Assembly (NCBI RefSeq): GCF_000247695.1
Contig: NW_004624781.1
Location: forward strand, 7,378,696-7,442,695
DNA from: Heterocephalus glaber
Taxonomy: Eukaryota; Chordata; Mammalia; Rodentia; Bathyergidae
DNA length: 64,000 nucleotides
Direction: 5' to 3'
The position numbers and the translations under genes are program-made. The notes under the pieces were generated by a model, which searched no databases, was not told the DNA's origin, and was given only the letters and a program-made list of their open reading frames with translations. Positions 41,219 to 52,260 of this stretch are shown here, one piece after another (position 1 is the stretch's first letter; every line of letters starts with the position of its first letter).

Positions 41219-41868
41219 AATTTTTTTTAATAGGAGGAAAGAGACAGTGAGTAAAGGTAAATACAGCATGAAAAATGAGCTAAATGTTTTGGAGGAAAAT
41301 AAACAGGAACAGGAAGTAGGGAAGGCAGAGAAAGGGGAGGCAGACTTTAAGGTCAGGAATGGCCTCAGAATGACAATGACACCTGAGCAAAGACCTGCAG
41401 GAGTGGAAGGGAGGGAGGCGAAGACAGGCACAGGGACACAGATCTAGTACCCAGTGCTGGGAGTGGGCCTGGTGTGTCTGAAGAATGGCAGCGGAGGTGC
41501 AGAGGGTGGGAAGAATGAAGTTGGGGAGAAAATGAGGTGAGGAGATCCTGAACGGCCTCTGGGTTTTACTTTCATGGGTGAAGAGCCACCCAAGGGCTCT
41601 GTGGGGAGGAGTGACATGTCTAGTTGTTACACCAACAGGATGGAGCCCCAAGCAAGGCAGCAGCCAGCTGGGACAACGGGAAGGCCTGCCCTCTCCTGCC
41701 TCGGTCCCTCGGGCTACATAAACACATGGAGGGCCAGGGGGCCGTGGGTGCCAGACACCCAGAGTCAAGGCCTGGGAGAAAGCTTGTGGAAGTCTGCACA
41801 GAGCTCCAGCAAGTATGTCTGCAGGGTGGCCACCAAGTTCAGGGAAATGTTGCCTGCTACTGTGAGCC

Positions 41869-41873
41869 GTGTG

Positions 41874-41919
<46 letters not shown>
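41869..41919. repeat. (GT)n microsatellite
   Basis: About 25 GT units with one GC interruption. Confidence 0.97.
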
Positions 41920-42967
41920 GTCTTAAAGTCAGCCTCTGGCCTCTGACAGAGAGGTTTCAAACCTGGCCCTTTGGGGTCAGTGACGCCTCAGCATCTCTGT
42001 AATGTGCCCTCCTGTACTTGCTTTGTCCCCTCGGATGCCATGCAGTGGCTGAGGGGCCAGGGTATGAGAGGCTGAGGTCCCCACTCCTGCTGTTCTGCTT
42101 AATGGGCTATGTGACTTCAGCAGGGTCACATCAGCTGCCATCTTCCTCCCTACAAACCAGGCACGGTGACCATCCTAGCCGAGAGTGGGGGCCCATGGGT
42201 GGAATCACAGAGCCTTTAACCCTGAGGACGCTGGAGCCAGAGCAGAAGGTGAGCAGGGTCATAAAAGCTCCACCCACAGTTCCTGAGAGGAGGCAGGAGC
42301 TGTGAAAATGCTCGGCTCGTCCCCAGGCACGGACATCCTGGTGAGGTGGGCCATTGGTCTCCAGCTAGATCCCAAGGCAAGAGAACCCAGGAGAGGGAGG
42401 AAAAGGGTTTGGTCCAGGGAAGCAGCTGAACCCCCCAAAAGAAATGCACACAGAGCATAGGGTGACAGGGAGCAGATGCTGAGGAGACTGTTTGAAATGG
42501 CCTGTCCATCTCAGAATGTCACCCAAGCAGGTGCAGCACGGGAAACAAGCGTGTGGCCCTGGGTTCAAAGCTGGGCCCAGCCCCTTCCAGTCATGTGACC
42601 TTTGAGTTTGTGTTTTTTTGTGTTTTTTTGTCCTTCAAGAGGAGGAGCAGGGCTGCTGCTGAGCTGGCTACCACTTAAAATTCTTAAAAACTCAAGTCAA
42701 CTGTGGGAACCAGTTTACTCCATGCAAATACTGTGCTGTTAGAATTCTGCACAAAAGACATCTCAGAATTGCTGCTGGGACAGAGGAGCCACCAAATGCA
42801 GGGGTCCAATAGGCCTGGCTACAGCTGCCAGTGCAGCCCAGCAGTCCTGGGGGTGGGGGAGCCCAAGCTGATGGGTCTCAGGATCACACTTCTCACGTGT
42901 TCAGCACTGGTCAGGAGGCAAGAGCAAGGAGGAAGTCCTCCGTGCTGTTGAGAAAAACTATCCAAAT

Positions 42968-43110
42968 GGCTGTGCTGGCACATGCCTGTAACACCAGTGC
43001 TCTGGGAGGCTGAGGCAGGAAGACTGCAAGTTCAAGCCCAGCCTGGACAATTTAATGACATAGCAAGACCCTGACAGAGGTCAGTGTGAAAGCCCTGGGT
43101 TGGAGGGACA
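42968..43110 (+). repeat. B1-ID dimeric SINE, shortened
   Basis: ctctgggaggctgaggcagg B1-like part, then a remnant with aagccctgggttgg. Confidence 0.65.
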
Positions 43111-43182
43111 GGGAGAGAAGGGAGGGAGGGAGGGAGAAGAGAGGAGATGAGAGGGGAGGGGAGGGCAGGGGAGGAGAGGAGA
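43106..43182. repeat. GA-rich low-complexity tract
   Basis: Irregular (GGGA)n/(GAGG)n purine run. Confidence 0.85.
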
Positions 43183-44197
43183 AGAATCCACAACATTGGG
43201 AGAAAGGCAAAAGGACTGCAGGTCTTTGCAGCATCCCTGGGACAGGGTTGAACATCAAAGTTATTTAATTACTAAGGGACACTACCTTTGTTCTTACAGC
43301 TTACTGATTAGGGCCCAGATTTCATGAAGTCCTATGCTACCCTGTGGGTGCATGTGCCCAAGTAGGGATGTGCAGGTATGTAAAGATGCCAAAGACTTTC
43401 TTCCAGGACAGAACCACAAACATGATGGTTTTATTGCCCACAGTAAGTAACCAGCTTCATCTCTAACTTAGCAAACTTATTTCAGCATGTCTTTCCCAAC
43501 TAAATACACAAATCTCTGTCTTTCAAATGCCCTTTCCAACCAGCTTTGCATTCTTCTGCTCCATTATGAGTGAGTCAAATCAATCACTGACACGTGATAT
43601 AAAATATACTTTGGCCGAACTGTAACTGAGGGACTCTGCCATGCTGTGTGCTTTGGGCCAGCTGGTCAGCTTTTCCACTTCACAAATCTCACTGGCCACA
43701 GGGCAAGGGCACCAGCTTCCGGGACTGTGGCAGGTCTGGAGGGGAGAAGGACATCAAAGTACTTTGTAGCCTTCACTGGAGCTAAAAATCAGGGTTTACT
43801 GTTGTCACTCATTGGACAAGGCTATTCCAGGCCTGGAAGTTTCCAGGCCATGAGGGTGGCTTTCTGCAAGCTTGGGACACAGGGTCAGCCTGACACCAGC
43901 TTCCTGCACAGAAGTCAGTCCTGGGTGTCCAAAGGAGGATGAGACTGTGTCTAACAACGAAAGTCAGTGACAGGTCTCCAACTGGAACTACAGTCTGGGT
44001 TCTTGCAAAGCCTCCTCATTTTATTCTGCAGGTGGGGAAACTCCCCCAGCTACCAGCACAGAGCCTCTGCCCTGACTACTTTGTATGGCTTTGCCTGCAC
44101 ACACATAGACACAAACACTCAATGATGTCACAGCCAGGGGTCCAATGAGCAATGCTGGCAGCCAAGGTCAGGAAAAGAAGGAGCTGGATCAGCCAAC

Positions 44198-44252
44198 AGA
44201 GAGAGAAAGAGAGCAGAGGAGAGAGAGAGAGCGAGAGAGAGACAGACAGACA
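44198..44252. repeat. (GA)n tract
   Basis: Imperfect GA repeats with GACA units. Confidence 0.85.
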
Positions 44253-44261
44253 GGAAAGGCA

Positions 44262-44267
44262 TTTATT
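44262..44267 (-). terminator. KBTBD13: Candidate KBTBD13 polyadenylation signal
   Basis: TTTATT on the plus strand gives AATAAA on the minus strand, about 1.06 kb past the KBTBD13 stop. It is one candidate only. Confidence 0.3.
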
Positions 44268-45289
44268 CCAGGCCCAGGGAATGGCAGGAGCATCGGCTGG
44301 GAGGAGAGACAGGATCTGCAGGATGTAGATGAAGGCATACAACAGAGGAGGTGAGGCAGGACTGGGCTCATACCTTGAATGACCTGAAGTTATAAGGGTT
44401 AACAATCCATTGTCCCTGTAGTGAGGGCAAAAAACGGCATTGGCAAATGGCTTACAGCTGCATACTCCCTGACATTCTATGTCCCCAAAGGGGATGTGGG
44501 GAACCCTTTCCTCCCCCACAGGCTGCTCCAGGACCAGCTCAGTTGTGTCTGCTGTGAGTCACCCCAGCCTCACCCCCTCCCCTAAGATGCCTCCATCCAC
44601 GGTGCCTCTGCCCCCAAGGCGGGGCTCACGGAGCATCTTCCCCATCTACCTTCCCCCTCTCCTCTCCCAGTCTCCCCTTTCCACAGAAGCCTGCCTGTCT
44701 CCTCCCTACAATCTGTACACTCTCCTCCTTCTGGAAGTTATTTGTTTCTCCTCTCCTTATGTCCCTGTTATCCTGCTGTGGTGGTTTCTTTTTCTTTTTA
44801 AAGTAGCATGTTGCTTTCAATCTTTTGTGGAGGGAGACAAATATGTGTAAGCTTTCTGTTGTTCTGGAACTGTCCTGCTAGGACTGAGGTTTTCTGGGCT
44901 AGATCTTAAGCTGTGTGGATCCCTGCCCAGTGACCACATCTCTCGTTAGGTCTAGCACTGTATTGGGCATACATTGGGCACCTAGTCGTTGCCTACTGAT
45001 TGGTGGTTTGGTTACTATTACTTAGCTCACATTTAGCCATGCTTGATTAGTGGCCTGGTCATGTACAAGCATGGGTTATTCAAATCCTAAGCCCCTACCC
45101 CTCTTGCTAACATTGTGACCCACCAGCTCCCAGCAGAGGCCAAGTGATCTGAGGGCTCCGACCCCAGCTGTTGGGGCTCCCTGAGCTCCTCGGTTCACGC
45201 CACTAGAAGGCCAGGAACTGAGTGTGTCTATAGGTCAGAAGTTCTCAGTGGCTCCCCAGGCCAGCCTCACACACCCTCAGCTCAGGGAC

Positions 45290-46760
45290 GACTCAGGATG
45301 TTTCCTCTAAAGCCAGTTTGGAGGTCACAGTTCTGGCAAAGGCAAAGCCACAGGCCCGGGAGCTCCAGGGGGCAGCCTCAGCAGAAAGGTCTGCAAGGAG
45401 CCGGGCCGGGGAAAGCCGATCTTCTCCCTGAGCAGCCGCCAGGTGCCGCCCTCGATGGCGTAGAGCATCGTGGACAGGCGGTTGACTGTGTAGACTATGT
45501 CCCCGCGCACCACGGCCGTGAACAGTGCTCCCTTGCTGTTGACAAACTGGCCGGGCAATGCTGTCCACTGGCCTGTGACCAAGTTGAGACAGTCAATGGC
45601 GCAGTGCAGGAAGTCGTCAGAAGGTCCGTTGCGCACCACGTAGAGGCTGTCGCGATGGGCCACCATGCAGTGGCCATAGCTCTGCGGACGCCGCAGCTCG
45701 GCCACTGGCTGCCAAGCGTCGGTCTGCGTCACATACTCCACGATGGTCGTGGTGTCTGCGGGATGCCACAGGCACACGAAGAGGCGGCCACGCGCCTGGG
45801 CGCAGGGCACACCCGCAGCAGGCTGGGGCAGGTCGGCCACGAAGCTCCAGCAGCCCGCGGCCGGGTCGTAGCGCTCCACCGAGCTCACAGGCATCCTCTG
45901 GAACTCGCCCCCGATGGCGTAGAGGCAGCCCTCGAAGCCGGCCAGCGCCGGGTCATAGCGCGGCTGGTGCGGGCTGGGGAATTCGCGCCAGGTGCCGCCG
46001 TCAGGGTCGTAGCAGAAGCCCAGCTCCACCACCTCCTTGCTGGCGCCGCGCACACCGCCCACGACGTACAGCTTGTTTCCCAGGGTGGCGACGCCCGCCA
46101 GCATCGTGCTGGCCTCCAGGGGCAGCGCGGCCAGCGTGCGCCACGCGTCCTCCTCCTCGTCCAGGTAGCACATGGTGCGAGACCTGTCCTCCAGGAAGCC
46201 GGGCGCGGGCGTGTGAGTGCTCAGCGCCACGTAGTAGCTGGGCCGAAGGGTAGCCACGTAGGCGCGGGCCTCGGGCAGCGCCAGCCCGGCCGCCAGCTCG
46301 CGGGCGCCGTCGCGGATAAAGAGCGCGGCGCTGTGGAACACATCGCGCAGGCCGAAGGCAGCGGCCGCGTCGCACAGCAGCGCGCAGTTGTCGGTCGTGA
46401 GACTGTGCTCCAGGAAGCGCGCGAGCGCCGGGGCCTGCAGGAAGGCGGCGCACTCCACGGCCTGCAGCAGCTCTTCCTCTGCGGCCAGCGCCGGCCGCTG
46501 CCCGCGCAGCACCTGCAGCGCCGTGCGGAAGCCCTCGGCGCTCAGCGCCCCCAAGCGCACCTCGGCGGCGCGCGCCTCCCGCATGCCCGAACGGAAGAGG
46601 CCTCGGAAGAAACCGCAGTGCTCCACTAACAGGCCCTGCTCGGCCTGGAACAGCTGGCCGCCCACCCACACCTGCACGGGGACCTCGGGGCCCCGCGGCA
46701 TGCTGGGTCACCGGGGCCGGGAGCCGCGGGCCACTGGCGCTGGGGCTCCGCCGTGACAGA
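45290..46760. other. CpG-rich stretch covering KBTBD13
   Basis: Dense CG dinucleotides throughout the coding exon and its immediate 5' side. Confidence 0.75.
45325..46701 (-). CDS. KBTBD13: KBTBD13, kelch repeat and BTB domain protein 13
   Basis: Single-exon gene of 458 residues, the same length as human KBTBD13. The family acts as a Cullin-3 adaptor and binds thin-filament actin in skeletal and heart muscle; human variants cause nemaline myopathy 6. Residues about 8-100 form the BTB fold ([10 protein letters not shown], then [13 protein letters not shown]), about 100-150 a short BACK-like helical part, and about 165-445 the Kelch propeller. The blades show the LYVVGG and LYAIGGEF signatures, later blades having weaker ones such as LYVVRNG and IVYTVN. 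The start ATG has A at -3 and is followed by [15 protein letters not shown], the expected beginning. The whole frame is very GC-rich, which also opens a long antisense frame that is not a gene. It faces opposite to UBAP1L and RASL12, as I recall in human. No lesion is seen. Confidence 0.96.
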   Translation of the reverse strand: MPRGPEVPVQVWVGGQLFQAEQGLLVEHCGFFRGLFRSGMREARAAEVRLGALSAEGFRTALQVLRGQRPALAAEEELLQAVECAAFLQAPALARFLEHSLTTDNCALLCDAAAAFGLRDVFHSAALFIRDGARELAAGLALPEARAYVATLRPSYYVALSTHTPAPGFLEDRSRTMCYLDEEEDAWRTLAALPLEASTMLAGVATLGNKLYVVGGVRGASKEVVELGFCYDPDGGTWREFPSPHQPRYDPALAGFEGCLYAIGGEFQRMPVSSVERYDPAAGCWSFVADLPQPAAGVPCAQARGRLFVCLWHPADTTTIVEYVTQTDAWQPVAELRRPQSYGHCMVAHRDSLYVVRNGPSDDFLHCAIDCLNLVTGQWTALPGQFVNSKGALFTAVVRGDIVYTVNRLSTMLYAIEGGTWRLLREKIGFPRPGSLQTFLLRLPPGAPGPVALPLPEL

Positions 46761-46776
46761 AGAACTTCCCCGGGGA

Positions 46777-46816
46777 TATAAATACCTCCCTGGCTAAAGA
46801 TAGTACAGGTCATGTG
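46777..46816 (-). promoter_or_regulatory. KBTBD13: Candidate KBTBD13 promoter motifs (TATA/MEF2-like, E-box)
   Basis: About 76 bases upstream of the ATG, 46777-46784 reads TATTTATA on the minus strand, which fits the core of a MEF2 site or an atypical TATA box. Further upstream lie CTAAAGATAG (46794-46803, one base off a MEF2 site) and the E-box CATGTG (46811-46816). These suit a muscle gene, but function is inferred. Confidence 0.4.
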
Positions 46817-46899
46817 ATGTGGTGGCCAGCGGGCAGCGTGGCCACAGGCCTGGAGGGCATCTGGAGACCTGTGAGGTCACTCTGATGGGAGAAGTAGTG

Positions 46900-47050
46900 A
46901 CACTAGTGACGGAATACTGAGCACCTACTGCATGCTGGGCACTGCAACTGTGGCTTGCAGGGATAGCCTGGTTGCACAAATGGCCCGATTAACTCTCACC
47001 CTGTGCCCTTATGCAAAGCAAGCGTCCTAACTCCCTCCTCACCTTATTTG
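46900..47050 (-). repeat. Probable MIR fragment
   Basis: actgagcacctactgcatgc and ctgggcactgcaactg resemble a reversed MIR/L2 3' part. Confidence 0.4.
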
Positions 47051-47549
47051 CCTTCAAAGTGACAGCTGTTTCCCAAGGTTGGAGTGGTATCTGCAAAGCA
47101 TTCTGAATGAGGCTCAGTTTGGGTGGCCTGTCCAGGGGGATTCAGCCAGAAGGCAGGACAGGATTCATACCCACCCCAGGCCATCGGCTCAGAGGGGCGG
47201 GCCAGGCAGAAGCTGGGCAAAACGAGTGGTCTGGGGACCGGAGTTCTCATGTGGTCTGAGCCCTGCCTCTAGGTGAGCCTGACGCTTTTGCAAGCCTCAG
47301 TACTGTTTGTGTAAAAAGGGAGGAGTAGCATAGCATCTCTGCCTTGCAGATGAGTGGCCAATAAGCTATATGTGCAAATAATCCCCAATGGGATGGGAGC
47401 AGGAGCTGATGTCATTGTCTATTTGCTAGACCCTCTCTGTTTCTGTGTGGTTCTGGACCTTAGAAGAAGGAAAATGGGAGGCCTAGGAGGGTATGTGCCT
47501 GAGGATAGAAAGAAGAGTTCTTAAAATAATCACAGCTAACTTTTTTTTT

Positions 47550-47745
47550 ATTGGTGGTACTAGGAATTGAATGCAGGACCTCCACGCAGAGCTACATCCC
47601 CAGCCCTTTATAGTTTTAAAAAATTATTTATTTTTATTGTGATGCAAGGTCTTACTAAGTCACTAAATTGCCTATGCTGGGATTGAACTTGCAATCCTCC
47701 TGCCTCAGGCTCCCAGAGAGCTAAGATTGCCCAGCATGCAATAGG
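47550..47745 (-). repeat. B1-ID dimeric SINE
   Basis: gtactaggaattgaatgcag ID part with gagctacatccccagccc, then a B1-like body. Confidence 0.75.
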
Positions 47746-47887
47746 CTTGGACCATGACACATTGGCTTGATTTGGTTATTATTAATGGCTCTGTTTCATA
47801 GGTGAGGATACTAGGGACCAAGAGCTTTGGTCACATGGTCAGAGGGTTTCAGAACTAGGACTGGAAGCAGCTAGTTTGAATCTAGGG

Positions 47888-47968
47888 CAGTGGTGGCGAA
47901 CCTATGGCACAAGTGTTGTAGCTGGCTGTTTGTTATCGTTGAAAACTCTAAAAGGTTCGCCATCACTG
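47888..47968. mobile_element. hAT-type MITE, copy 2 (81 bp)
   Basis: The ends CAGTGGTGGCGAACCT and AGGTTCGCCATCACTG are inverted repeats matching at 15 of 16 positions. The flanks ATCTAGGG (47880-47887) and GTCTAGAG (47969-47976) agree at 6 of 8 positions. The interior is only about 50 bp and matches copy 1 at 1625-1704. It is a non-autonomous hAT element needing a transposase from elsewhere. Confidence 0.85.
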
Positions 47969-49757
47969 GTCTAGAGTGTGTGCTCCTAACCACTGTGCTC
48001 TGCTGCCTCCCTGTGCTACAGATGCCGGGCAATCAGATGGAGCCTCAGGCCCATGGGTCCAACCCTTTCATTTACAGTGGGGGACCTAGGGCAGAGGGAA
48101 AGGGAACAACCCAGGCCTCCTGCTGCTTAGCCTAAGGCAGAACTTTCATAGGTGGTCAGCTAAGACTTTGGGTCCCACGAGAGGCGTTTATGGTCATCTT
48201 CTCCTGCCACTTGGAAACTGAGGCCCAGAGCCTCACAGGATGGTGACTGCCATTTCAGAGATGCTCATTTCCGAAGGATGAGGGTGGAGCGGCTTGGAGG
48301 ACCGAGCAGGAGGCGGGAGGAGGACAGGAACATCCCACCCTCTGAGGACTCCCGCAGATCCTCAGGGTGAATCTGCAGCCCCCAGCCATGTGCCTCCCAC
48401 TCAGTTCACTCCACCCGAGTGGCAGCATGTGGGGGCCACTTGTCCGAGCCTGGGAAGCTGGAGGCCACAGGCAGCCAGAAATATCTCCGATATTCTGCCC
48501 CAGGGACCAGACAGGAAGAAGAGGCAGCAGTGGGGGACTAGGCAGGAGTCCCTGTGAACACTGTCCCAGGCCCTCTGCCAGCTTCTCATCTTTCCTGAGG
48601 CCTGGCACTGGCTGAAAGGGCCTGGAAGGTCCAGGCAATGGGCATAACACCCTCTCTTGGGGACAAGTGGGGAATCTGTGGTGCCAGGTCCCGACTGTCC
48701 TTGCCAGAGGCTGTGGTGTTGGGCAGAGGTCTGCCTGTCCCCAGCTCACAGAGAAAGAGGGGAGGCTCGCAGATGGAAGGAGCTCTTCCTGACCAGGAAT
48801 GGGTCCGGAGACTGGACAGAGCCCCTCGGCCCTGTTTTGGGGCCAAGCCAGGCCATGCCTTGTCACCTGTACTACTGGTAGCCTTGCTGCCTGCTGCAAG
48901 GCTCAAGTAAGGGAGGAGGGTGGGGCTGCCCCGGGATACAGTTCTTGTCCAGTTCAGACGCCTGGTAGTGGCCATACACAACCGGAAGGAGCTATCACTG
49001 GCCCGGCCGGCCCCTCCGGCAAAGGGAGCGCGACCCCTCCGGGCAGAATTTGCTGCCTGCCAGGCTCGATTTGTCCCCGGGCCCAGCCCCACTAAGTGGG
49101 TCGGGCTGGTGCACACGCCGACCTGACCTTCACGTGCAGTAGCCAGGCTCCTGGAGAGGGTCACCGAGGTGGGGGGCGTGGTTGTGGGGCGGGGTGAGGA
49201 GCAACCTTTGGTCCCACCGGGAGCCCCAGCGATTGCCGCCCCGCAGCTGGGAGCGTTTCCTCCTCCCAGACGCTGAGCGTCCCTCTGGGACTTGGAGAGT
49301 AAGCGGCAGCATCCTGGCTGTGGGCGGCCCACGGAGTTCCCAGGCCCTGACGACCCCGCGCTCCCTCCGCCTCCGCAGTGGCCCCTGCCACGCTGTGCGA
49401 GGAGGGCGTGGGGGCCAGGAAAGGAATCCGCATCAGACTCAGCTTTCTACAGTACAGGCCCGGCCTTGTTCATCTCTGCAGCTGTCCACCGGGCTGGCAC
49501 ACAGTAGGAGTCTGTTAAGTGGGGCCCTGGTCCTACCCGGGGGAGCTCCTGATCAGATGGAGACTTCCCAGGAGAACCTCCAGTCCGATGGAGGAGACAC
49601 AGCCCTTACTCTGGGAGCCCCCTCCCCAAGCGTGATGGGGGAGCCCTGGCTGGCTCCACCATGGTGAAGTTTCTGCCCACAGGATAGTGGGTAGCTTGCA
49701 CTTCCAGACCTGGAGCAGGAGGAGCACCGGATGAGGAGTCAGAATTCCTGCCTGGGT

Positions 49758-49782
49758 TGTGTGTGTGTGTGTGTGTGTGTGT
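49758..49782. repeat. (GT)n microsatellite
   Basis: About 12 GT units directly abutting the 3' end of the following SINE. Confidence 0.95.
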
Positions 49783-49955
49783 TCCTGGAGATTGAACCCA
49801 GGGCCTTTGCACTGACCCATACCACCCCCAACCCTTTAAAAAATTTTTCTCTTTAGTCTCTAAATTGCCCAGGCTTGGCCGGAACTCGAAATCCTCCTGC
49901 CTCAGGCTCCCAAGAGTGCTGGGATCACAGGTGCACACCATCACACCCGGGTCTC
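49783..49955 (-). repeat. B1-ID dimeric SINE
   Basis: ttcctggagattgaacccag, then cctcctgcctcaggctccca. Confidence 0.75.
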
Positions 49956-51839
49956 GCCTGGGCTTTGACTTGGCATACAAAAGCTCCCCAGCCCCTCCAG
50001 GCCTCAGTTCTCCACCTGGAAGGTGGAGTTTGGATCTGACTTCCACAATTCTGTCCAGCTTTGACATCTAAAATTATCATCACACTACCACAGGAGTGGT
50101 TGTCCTGTCTCTGGGAAAGGCAGTGGCATCACAAAGGGCTTGCGCAAGCTTAGCTTTCTTGGAGTAGCTCTTAGAGCCACCTGGGACCTGGATTCAGGAA
50201 GACCTCACACAGGCTCCAGTTCACACGAGGGACATGTGTCAGGGGCCTGGGGGTCGAGAGGGGAAATGCAGCTGCTTGCTCTAACAAAATGACCTCTCTC
50301 CTGAACTCAAGAGTCCAAACTTCTGCTCTCTAAACTTTTGCACACTGAGTTCTTGGTCGGTGGGTAAGAGCTGTGTGCTACTGTTGCAGATGGAGCAGAG
50401 AGAACTCTCTGTTGCTTTTTGGGGCCCTGAGCCAAACTCTGGGTGTGGCACTTCTTTGTTCCCTACCCCTTCACAATCTCCGTATTTTACAGATAAGGAA
50501 TTGAGGCCCAGAGGGCCAGGTAGCTTATTCAGGGGCTTGATTCCCAAGGTCTTCCCAGGCCACTGTGGGCAGCTGGTGAAGGCGAGGAGACTGATGGTGA
50601 GGGCGGGGACCGGTGGCAGCTGTGAGTAGACACTTGTCTTTCCAAGGCTGCCTTTGAGCAGGGGCAGACTGAGCTGTTGGCTGTAACTAGCATTGCACAA
50701 GCTGGGAAGTAGCAGGGCTCAAGTGCGCAGGCCTTGAGCATGCCCCCAGCTTGTCTTCTGCCTCAAGGCCCTCTGGTGACATTGGTTCTCTGCCCCCAGT
50801 TCGCGCTGGGAACCAGTCTGTCTGCACAGGACTGTGGCCAGCCCAGAGATGGGGCTAGAACTTGGCTTCCACTTTCCCAACTCCTACAACTCAAAGGAAA
50901 ACCCTGGGCCATTAGCTGTGTAAGCAACTCTGACTTAGGGTGTGATGGAAACAAATTCCTCCTGGTACCTCAGAGTCTGCTGCTTTACTGTGATCATCCA
51001 AACTCAGTTCTGTGGAGTCAAAATTCATGTCCAGTCCAGGAACTTTTCCTTCTTGTTACCACCCTATGTGGACCTGGGCTGCCATGGCTTCTCCTGTGGA
51101 TGTGTGGATAGTCAGCTGGCCATCTGGGGGACAGGGAATGGGGGTAGTGAGGCTCCTGTCCCCTTCTGGGCTCCAACCTGGAGTCCAGAAGACAGGGCTG
51201 ATTCTGTCACTCTTAGGCCAGAGTCAGCATTTTAGATTTATTTCCCCTTCTCTTTAGGATTTGCAGTTGGGGACCCCAAAGCCCAGGGAAGTGAGAGAAT
51301 TCGCCCAGGGTCACCCAGGGGAAGGCACGCTCTAGATCTGAAGTGTCTGGGTTCTTGGTGAGCCCCTGCCCTGTCTCCCGCCTGACCAGGTTTACCCTGA
51401 GGCCCAAGGGAATGGCCAGGTGACTGTCAGCCTCACCAGCAATCCCACAATTGCTGTAGGCAGGACCGGGGTGCCAGGTTTTAGTACAAATGCCCCATTT
51501 ACCCAACAGACCACTAACACATGCAACTCATTAGCTCCCATCAGGGAGAAACAGTAATCCGGGATGGATGAGGTGTCTGGAAGCCGAACCCATATTGACC
51601 ATGAAGCCTTAGAAGGGGGCTCTCACCCCTCTTCCCAGGAGCCTGGCTTCTGCAGTGATGACACATAAGGGTCCCCGTACCCAAGGGCCAGGCTGGGGGT
51701 GTAGAGGCCATGCGGTGATCTGAAAGTGCCAGGCAAGGGGTCAAGCTGGGAGGCTTCCTGGAGGAGGAGGCGGGGCGGGTGGTCGGAAAAGGAAGGGGTG
51801 GGTTTTCTTGCTGATGGGAAGAGGCCCAGGGAAGGCTGT

Positions 51840-52260
51840 ATCCCCATATCCGGGGTCGCCCCGTCTCGGGTCCTTAGCGGCCGGGTCTGGGACACCGGAA
51901 CCCCCTGCCCGCGCCGGGGCGGGATGAGCCCTTAAAAGGAGCTCGCGGGCTCGGGCCCCGCCCGCTGCCCCTCCCCCACCTCGCGGCGGGAACGGGCTCG
52001 GCTCGGATCGGCGCGGGCGCGGACGCGGACGCCGACGGCTCTGGCGACACCGACGGGTGGGCGGGCGCGGGTCGGGGCCGTCCGTCCGCCTCCGTGTCGC
52101 CCTCCGCGGTCGCCATGGCCTCGGTGTTCGGAAAGCCCCGCGCGGGCCCCGGGCCCCCGAGCGCGCCCCTCGAGGTCAACCTGGCCATCCTGGGTCGCCG
52201 CGGGGCCGGCAAGTCCGGTGAGTGGCGCGGGCGGGGTGGGGACGGGGCGCTGTGGCTTTG
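51840..52260 (+). promoter_or_regulatory. RASL12: RASL12 CpG-island promoter
   Basis: A sharply bounded CG-dense stretch covers the 5' flank, the 5'UTR and coding exon 1 of RASL12. The start site is not defined by sequence. Confidence 0.7.
51930..51939. promoter_or_regulatory. CArG box (SRF site) upstream of RASL12
   Basis: CCTTAAAAGG is a perfect CC(A/T)6GG element 175 bases upstream of the RASL12 ATG, inside the CpG island. SRF/myocardin use such sites in smooth and cardiac muscle genes. It overlaps a possible TATA-like TTAAAA. Confidence 0.6.

Larger units (their letters stand above)
48250..51830. other. Intergenic, no gene seen
   Basis: GC-rich sequence between the KBTBD13 promoter and RASL12. 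It contains a SINE and a GT tract; the open frames are compositional and overlap on both strands. Confidence 0.5.

Noticed and set aside
45298..46629. 443-codon open frame opposite KBTBD13
   Set aside because: It is the antisense shadow of a GC-rich exon and has no family-like residues; KBTBD13 on the minus strand explains the stretch.
48586..49332. 248-codon minus-strand frame between KBTBD13 and RASL12
   Set aside because: Low-complexity translation, overlapped by equal frames on the other strand; not supported as a gene.
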